This document shows, piece by piece, positions 32,562 to 36,659 of a stretch of 36,659 nucleotides of DNA. The notes under the pieces are model-generated. The model was not told where the DNA came from, did not search any database, and saw nothing but the letters and a program-made list of their open reading frames with translations. Within the stretch, counting starts at the first letter, position 1, and each line of letters begins with the position of its first letter. Origin of the DNA: Alphaproteobacteria bacterium (GTDB lineage: Bacteria > Pseudomonadota > Alphaproteobacteria > RF32 > CAG-239); assembly GCA_017635595.1 (NCBI GenBank), contig JAGBLF010000025.1, positions 1 to 36,659 of the forward strand, in the 5' to 3' direction. The position numbers and the translations under genes were made by a program.

Positions 32562-33215
32562 ATGAGACGTAAAATTTTTGACATCTACAAAGCGTTACGC
32601 CATTTCAACGTAACTGCCGAGGAAGCAAATGAAATTGCTCAGGGCTACCAGTATTGGCTTACCAATCAGGTAGAGAGTTTGCCGCCTTACAACACGGTCT
32701 ATCTTATGAATGACAAGCTGTATTCCATGCCATACCCGAAGAAGAGCCTGGAAAGCCTCTTTGTCGGTATCGAGATTGGTGGCGTGGTTTATCCGGCTGA
32801 TTGTTTTGAATGTACCTGTGATTATGAGCTGGAGATAGATAAGGAAACTCTCAAAGCCAAAATTGCAAAAAAGTTTAAAACAATTGATAAGTTCAAGCTG
32901 AGAATGCCCACCAAAGATGAAGCCAAAATCTTGGTTGAGAAAACGTATGATGTGGCGTCGTTAAATTTTGTTATTGGAAATGATATTGGTGATGTTTGGA
33001 TAACTCCTGATCATGAACATCCGGATTTTACAGTTGCCAACGTCATTACGAATGACGCTATACCACATCTACCGGTTGAGGCTTTTCCGGCTACGCTGTA
33101 TTTCGTAATTTGTCCTGATGATAAGCAGATCTTCTATGGCAAGGTTGATAAGTATGGTGCGCCGACGAAAGACACGATGTCTATCTATCGCCAGTTGTAT
33201 GACAGATTGTATTAA
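32562..33215 (+). CDS. Hypothetical soluble protein, first gene of a membrane-protein operon
   Basis: 217 residues from the ATG at 32562. The frame opens at 32511, but those residues (MYAGENLCSLKSRNN) lie in the hairpin-rich leader, and the ATG after ACTGCATT matches the start context of its neighbours. No signal peptide or membrane helix. The N-terminus is helical (YKALRHFNVTAEEANEIAQG), the centre acidic/basic mixed with a CFECTCDYE cluster (three Cys near 87-91), and the C-terminus contains FVICPDDKQIFYGKVD. No family recognised. It is followed after 19 nt by a membrane protein gene. Confidence 0.7.
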   Translation: MRRKIFDIYKALRHFNVTAEEANEIAQGYQYWLTNQVESLPPYNTVYLMNDKLYSMPYPKKSLESLFVGIEIGGVVYPADCFECTCDYELEIDKETLKAKIAKKFKTIDKFKLRMPTKDEAKILVEKTYDVASLNFVIGNDIGDVWITPDHEHPDFTVANVITNDAIPHLPVEAFPATLYFVICPDDKQIFYGKVDKYGAPTKDTMSIYRQLYDRLY

Positions 33216-33234
33216 ACATTAAAACTCTTAAGCT

Positions 33235-33795
33235 ATGGGAAAGATTAAAGATTTTTTCAGTAAATGGTTTGACGAGGAATTCTGGAAGTTCTACGTATTC
33301 GTTTTTCTTGTCGCGGCTGTGTTTTCGATTGGCATTCAGTACTTTTTGTTCTGGTTTGGAAGCTCAGCTCAGAGTATTGAACATTTGGGGTATTACCTTG
33401 ATACCGGGTTTTTGGTGTTGCTTGCGATTATAACATCGCCATGTCTTGATAGCTCGGTAATGTTTCCGTATGAGGGAACGAGAGTTCTCGGTACAATGTG
33501 CATATCAGCGGTTTGTTTTGGACTGTTTGGTGTGTATGTATGCCTTGTGTATGCAAGCATCTTGGCGTTGATGATCATTTCAATAATATTACTGCTCTGG
33601 GGTTGGATTGCTCTTGAAAAATTAAAGGCAGACACAACTCCGCTGCTTGTTTATGTGAGTTTTGGACTTATTTATGCTCTAGGCGCACACTATGCAATGC
33701 AATTCAACGGAATGGCAATAGCAGTTGAAGACGCTATCATCATCATTCTGCTGATTTTAACTCTGATTTTCTGGTTTAAACCTGCATTTGACTAA
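33235..33795 (+). CDS. Polytopic membrane protein, unknown function
   Basis: 186 residues with about five or six hydrophobic helices (about 19-43, 53-68, 82-103, 104-122, 133-153 and 163-181). The N-terminus is charged (GKIKDFFSKWFDEEFWKF). No family recognised. The ATG follows ACTCTTAAGCT without a Shine-Dalgarno sequence, 19 nt after the previous stop and 20 nt before the next small gene. Confidence 0.72.
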   Translation: MGKIKDFFSKWFDEEFWKFYVFVFLVAAVFSIGIQYFLFWFGSSAQSIEHLGYYLDTGFLVLLAIITSPCLDSSVMFPYEGTRVLGTMCISAVCFGLFGVYVCLVYASILALMIISIILLLWGWIALEKLKADTTPLLVYVSFGLIYALGAHYAMQFNGMAIAVEDAIIIILLILTLIFWFKPAFD

Positions 33796-33815
33796 CTGTT
33801 AAAACGTTATAGATT

Positions 33816-33905
33816 ATGAAAACAGTGGCAATTATCTTGATTGTAGCATTTGTTCTGTTTGCTGTAGCGCGTTTTGCACGATGGTTAGCTTATCAGCTTC
33901 CATAA
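33816..33905 (+). CDS. 29-residue single-pass membrane microprotein
   Basis: The frame reads MKTVAIILIVAFVLFAVARF plus nine residues ending QLP, then TAA. It is one hydrophobic helix with a Lys at the N-terminus and Arg residues after the helix. The spacing (20 nt after the previous stop) and the start context GTTATAGATT-ATG match those of the other genes in this operon, which supports translation despite its size. It ends 38 nt before hairpin copy D. The function is unknown; a small subunit or regulator of the 33235 membrane protein is a guess. Confidence 0.55.
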   Translation: MKTVAIILIVAFVLFAVARFARWLAYQLP

Positions 33906-33942
33906 CGACTGATATTTGTTAATGACGAGATATACACTTTTC

Positions 33943-33981
33943 AAAAATCCCCTGCTGCTTTATCGCCGCAAGGGATTTTTT
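33943..33981 (+). terminator. Hairpin terminator, family copy D
   Basis: AAAAATCCCCTGC pairs with GCAAGGGATTTTT with one mismatch around a 12-13-nt loop and ends in six T. It is the most diverged of the five copies and lies directly before promoter module P3. Confidence 0.8.
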
Positions 33982-33983
33982 GT

Positions 33984-34039
33984 TTGACACGACGATATTT
34001 TTTATTTAATGTGCGACATACAAAATTTATAATTATAAC
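33984..34039 (+). promoter_or_regulatory. Promoter plus A/T-rich leader block, module P3
   Basis: TTGACA (33984-33989), 17 bp, TAATGT (34007-34012), then GTGCGACA near the expected start of transcription. The block AATTTATAATTATAAC (34024-34039) is identical to that of module P1 some 28 kb away. Confidence 0.6.
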
Positions 34040-34071
34040 ATTTATTATTAACAAACTAAATATTATTGCTT

Positions 34072-34563
34072 ATGGGAAATTACATTGAATCTCGTGTTAT
34101 CCTGGGGTTAATTATCCTGATACACTTGTTTGTAGGTTATGCGTCCGGTATTCCTTGTGGGCACATCAACCGCAAAGTTCTTAATGGTGTCATCATAACG
34201 GAGTTGATTGCGGTAACGGCGTATATCATATACGACAATCTGCAAACACCGCCGTACGATGGCTGGATTCTCGCCATTATCGGCTATCTCTTGGTATACG
34301 GCCTTATATTGATGACTTGGGCCGCCTACCTTATTTATACGGTGCTGGACAAGGATAAGGTTTATGAAATGACTATCCGCGACCATGTACGTTTTATGAA
34401 CAACGATTATTTCCGCGGCACGGTCATGGCTGACAATCGCAAAGTTAAAGTCTTTCTTCCGTATTCAAAGGAACTTGAACCCAAAGATAAAACCGATAAA
34501 AAGCGAAATGTCAAATATGACAATGTCTTAAGAGGAAATCATATTCTTGTTAAACTAATCTAA
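34072..34563 (+). CDS. Membrane protein with cytoplasmic C-terminal domain, unknown
   Basis: 163 residues from the ATG at 34072; a TTG at 34066 is unlikely given the shared leader ATTATTGCTT-ATG. Three to four hydrophobic helices (about 8-26, 37-52 and 61-90) precede a basic soluble tail (residues about 100-163) with DKTDKKRNVKYDN. No family recognised. No Shine-Dalgarno sequence. First gene of a three-gene operon; the next frame starts 8-14 nt after its stop. Confidence 0.72.
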   Translation: MGNYIESRVILGLIILIHLFVGYASGIPCGHINRKVLNGVIITELIAVTAYIIYDNLQTPPYDGWILAIIGYLLVYGLILMTWAAYLIYTVLDKDKVYEMTIRDHVRFMNNDYFRGTVMADNRKVKVFLPYSKELEPKDKTDKKRNVKYDNVLRGNHILVKLI

Positions 34564-34576
34564 AATATAAATGCAT

Positions 34577-34960
34577 ATGGATAGAATAAATGAAGCCATT
34601 TACCTTTTCCAAGAAAAGTATGGCAAAACTCCCGAAGAGGCGGGTTTTCCGGTAATTGATATTTATGAAAAGCAACATGCTTTCCTTTATGCCGATTCAA
34701 AAGAAGTGATTAAGGCCTACAAAACTCAGCAAAACATCATACGTTGGGTATTGATATGGTATATGTGGCCGTTAGGACTGGCGATGATTAATTTCGCTGA
34801 TGCTCTTATCCGCTGCCAAGATCCTATGCATTGGCGCTGTTTGGTCACTTACATCTTCTTTGCTTTTTGGGGTATCCTTCTCGGTGTACTTTGGCTAAAA
34901 GCTGAAAGCGCTGACCGGCATATGAAATTAGGAAAGAATATTACTTTTTTGAACTATTAA
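34577..34960 (+). CDS. Two-helix membrane protein, unknown function
   Basis: 127 residues from the ATG at 34577; the ATG at 34571 adds only two residues and cannot be excluded. A soluble N-terminal part (YLFQEKYGKTPEEAGFP...) leads to two hydrophobic helices (about 54-74 and 88-107) and a short basic tail. No family recognised and no Shine-Dalgarno sequence. It is the middle gene of the 34072-35423 operon. Confidence 0.68.
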   Translation: MDRINEAIYLFQEKYGKTPEEAGFPVIDIYEKQHAFLYADSKEVIKAYKTQQNIIRWVLIWYMWPLGLAMINFADALIRCQDPMHWRCLVTYIFFAFWGILLGVLWLKAESADRHMKLGKNITFLNY

Positions 34961-34973
34961 AACATAAAAGCCT

Positions 34974-35423
34974 ATGAAAAAGTCAGTATTTGTGCTAATT
35001 GCTGCGCTCAGCATCGCATTAACGGGATGTACTACCTTTGACAGCGATCCGATTGAGCCGAAAATTATCGGCACGACTTTCTTACAAGAAGAGAAAGGTC
35101 TGATTTTCGCGGAGTTTGACTCAGTTCGCTATGCGCCGACAATCATCTACACCGGCGAAAAAATCGGTCGAGACGGCATAGACGGGACAATCAAGCCGAT
35201 TGCCGGTATGCAGGTTACGGTGTTTACCAGCAATATTCATAAAGAACCGGTCTTTTTTGCAGGTCGGACAACCGTCGAGCAGATTGAGAAATATTATCAA
35301 AGAAATCTTACGTTTGTGATTATTCTTGTAGCAGTAATTGTCTGTTTTCTGTTCATTACTGTCATCCAAGCGATTACAAGCAAGCAAACCATCGAAGTCG
35401 GTGTGATAAACGCCGATGTCTGA
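34974..35423 (+). CDS. Lipoprotein with C-terminal transmembrane helix
   Basis: 149 residues. The signal is MKKSVFVLIAALSIALTGC with lipobox LTGC, so the mature chain would start at Cys19. The mature part has a beta-rich region (about 30-95) and a strong hydrophobic helix near the C-terminus (about 113-134), which is unusual for a lipoprotein and would anchor it at both ends. The residue after Cys19 is Thr, so Lol sorting could send it to the outer membrane, in conflict with the second anchor. No Shine-Dalgarno sequence; it ends its operon, 4 nt before hairpin copy E. Confidence 0.78.
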   Translation: MKKSVFVLIAALSIALTGCTTFDSDPIEPKIIGTTFLQEEKGLIFAEFDSVRYAPTIIYTGEKIGRDGIDGTIKPIAGMQVTVFTSNIHKEPVFFAGRTTVEQIEKYYQRNLTFVIILVAVIVCFLFITVIQAITSKQTIEVGVINADV

Positions 35424-35427
35424 AATC

Positions 35428-35465
35428 AAAAATCCCCCGCCGCCTAACCGCCGCGAGGGATTTTT
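35428..35465 (+). terminator. Hairpin terminator, family copy E
   Basis: AAAAATCCCCCGC pairs with GCGAGGGATTTTT with one mismatch around a loop of about 12 nt. The core matches copies A to D. Confidence 0.8.
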
Positions 35466-35572
35466 CATAGTAAAACGGCGTTTTTAAGCATATTTGTATG
35501 TTACCGCACCGATCCGCCTTACCAAGGTAAAATTATCTAATCACCGATATTAGTTATTACAATACCACCATA

Positions 35573-36013
35573 TCAATTCGGAACTTTTCCTGATGTATTT
35601 AACTGCTGTTGGTCGCGAGCCTGATTAGCTTGATACATTATATCTTGAGGATAATTTTTTGCAGCTTGCTCATTCTCATACCCCTTGAATACATTGGCAT
35701 ACATCCAATAGGCAAATATTTGTATCAATATGATCATAAAAATACGAAGACCCAAACGAGATTTAACTTTTGGACTGAACAACGGACCGATAAATGTCAT
35801 GTAAAATATCGTCGCAATACCGACAACAGCCTCTTTAATTTTTTCTTTGGTTGTTTTTTTTCTGACCGGAGCTGTTTTTTGCACAGCCACTTGATCATTG
35901 ATATAACGCATTAAAGCTTCCGTCTTGTTCTTTTGTCTGCGTAAATATTCTTCATTATTATCAACCGTTTCATTATTCTGCAATTCTGTATCTTGATTAC
36001 CTTCTGTCATCAT
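35573..36013 (-). CDS. Small membrane protein, unknown function
   Basis: 146 residues. A hydrophilic, acidic N-terminus is followed by a basic segment (RKKTTKEKIKEAV), two hydrophobic helices (about 66-80 and 90-110), and a Gln-rich tail. AGAGGG lies 6 nt before the start, so unlike its accessory neighbours it has a proper Shine-Dalgarno sequence. No family recognised. It converges on the 34072-35423 operon across about 150 nt containing hairpin copy E. Confidence 0.7.
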   Translation of the reverse strand: MMTEGNQDTELQNNETVDNNEEYLRRQKNKTEALMRYINDQVAVQKTAPVRKKTTKEKIKEAVVGIATIFYMTFIGPLFSPKVKSRLGLRIFMIILIQIFAYWMYANVFKGYENEQAAKNYPQDIMYQANQARDQQQLNTSGKVPN

Positions 36014-36141
36014 TTACCCTCTTGTATCAAGTTTCTATTATAGTGACATATAAAAGTAAAAAAACATTAAAAAAACAAAATGTTCGTGACTGCAAGCACA
36101 AAATAACCGCTATATTTTATATGTACGAAATGTATTTTTTA

Positions 36142-36169
36142 TTGACAAATATATTAATTTTGTTAAAAT
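36142..36169 (+). promoter_or_regulatory. Promoter module P4 (pepF fragment)
   Basis: TTGACA (36142-36147), 16 bp, TAAAAT (36164-36169), followed by TGTGCAG at the expected transcription start as in modules P1 and P3. The leader is A/T-rich (TTATTATTAACC) and lacks a Shine-Dalgarno sequence. Confidence 0.6.
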
Positions 36170-36213
36170 TTGTGCAGATAACTCTTATTATTAACCATTT
36201 AATTTGAACTATT

Positions 36214-36582
36214 ATGGATAAGACATTTAAAGTTCTTGGCAATGGTTCCTCAGGAAACTTGCCTGCTTGGGATTTGTCCGTAGCTTTTTACAGCGATCTC
36301 AAGGATCCTCAAATCGAAGAGGATAAGAAAACATTAAAGAAATTGGCAAAGGAAATCTCTCTTTACCGCGATGAGATTGTCTATCTGGAGCCGTACGAAC
36401 TCTCCATTTTGCTGAGAAAGTACGAATCTTTGATTGAGCTGTCGCGTAAGCTGTCGTACTTTGCGCATCTTTACTCTGACACGCACAAAACCGACGAAGA
36501 AGTGTCAATGTTCAGGTCAAAAAAGAAACCCCCGCGTAAAACGCGGGGTTCTTCATATGCGGCTATAAGCCTTTACCACTAG
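36214..36582 (+). pseudogene. pepF: N-terminal part of an M3-family oligoendopeptidase F, interrupted
   Basis: Residues 1-100 match the helical N-terminal domain of PepF-type peptidases: LPAWDLSVAFYSDLKDPQIE near 17-36, then LSILLRKYESLIELSRKLSY and FAHLYSDTHKTDEEVSMF. Similarity stops after Phe100 (36511-36513). The next 22 codons come from a hairpin-rich insert and end at a TAG (36580-36582). The zinc-binding HExxH domain would lie far downstream, beyond the window. GTTCA occurs at the break (36510-36514) and again at 36651-36655, where the frame could resume. Unless the insert is bypassed or removed from the RNA, the gene is broken. Confidence 0.75.
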
Positions 36583-36655
36583 CACCCCCTGAACGGGGTT
36601 GCTTAGCGTCTGCCAGACGCAATCTGTTACTACTTACCCGTAAACGGGTCGTTCA
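36515..36655. mobile_element. Putative 141-bp palindromic insert with five hairpins
   Basis: Five hairpins at 21-30-nt spacing: CCCCGCGT/ACGCGGGG (36530-36548), GGCT/AGCC (36561-36571), CCCC/GGGG (36585-36598), GCGTCT/AGACGC (36606-36620) and ACCCGT/ACGGGT (36636-36649), all with short loops. Copies of GTTCA lie at 36510-36514 and 36651-36655; removing one repeat unit and the insert restores ATG-TTC-AAA in the PepF frame. No transposase is encoded. Candidates are a non-autonomous element of the IS200/IS605 kind, whose ends carry hairpins, or a coding-region palindromic repeat. Confidence 0.5.
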
Positions 36656-36659
36656 AATC

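Noticed and set aside
36580..36612. Recoding of TAG, because both in-frame stops in the pepF insert are TAG
   Set aside because: Other genes here end normally in TAG (for example those ending at 6257 and 8394), so TAG works as a stop.
36515..36655. CRISPR array or attC-like integron site
   Set aside because: The hairpins differ in sequence and length, with no repeated unit and no spacers of constant size; no integrase is seen.

Overview
The window looks like a piece of an AT-rich, anaerobic, gut-type alphaproteobacterial chromosome. This is inference from gene content. The order tRNA-Leu(UAG)-tig and the lepB-rnc-era cluster are alphaproteobacterial in style. A complete HydG points to a fermentative, hydrogen-handling lifestyle. 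The prepilin core around SMIEMLGVLAIIGVL is of a kind I associate with uncultured gut Alphaproteobacteria. No rRNA, CRISPR array or transposase gene is visible.

Layout. 1-2217: the end of a large protein with helical repeats, closed by a strong hairpin. 2230-3152: a phage-type small gene and a gene-poor stretch. 3215-5877: an inner-membrane phosphoethanolamine-transferase-like enzyme and a PHP phosphoesterase, forming an operon. 5950-9170: an accessory patch of small unknown and membrane proteins plus a fused deoxyribosyltransferase-like/metallophosphoesterase gene. 9169-18641: a PH-domain membrane protein, a prepilin whose leader carries a palindromic repeat, tig with its upstream tRNA-Leu, prfC, a Pro/Glu-repeat membrane protein, hydG, and an unknown protein behind a consensus promoter with an operator-like dyad. 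18733-29007: housekeeping genes (CorC/HlyC-type protein, flavodoxin, HD phosphohydrolase, ybaK, era, rnc, lepB, alpha/beta hydrolase, cysE, two secreted proteins, uvrB). 29008-36659: a second accessory region with two diverged paralogues of unknown function, a lone acyl carrier protein, two operons of small membrane proteins, and a broken pepF.

The most unusual material is in the accessory regions. (1) The two paralogues at 29271 and 31206 each have a strong promoter, a leader of about 210 nt and nearly the same terminator. Both leaders can fold into the same interleaved-helix (pseudoknot) structure just before the start codon, with compensatory base changes between copies. (2) Accessory genes lack Shine-Dalgarno sequences, whereas most core genes have good ones. 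Several share a TTGAC-type promoter plus an A/T-rich leader with a 16-nt block. (3) A family of five related hairpins (core CCCTCGC/GCGAGGG) ends these units. (4) The right end holds a 141-bp array of five hairpins inserted in the N-terminal coding region of a PepF-like peptidase and flanked by GTTCA repeats.

Functions of the unknown proteins are not claimed. RNA structures and promoters were found by eye and have not been computed.
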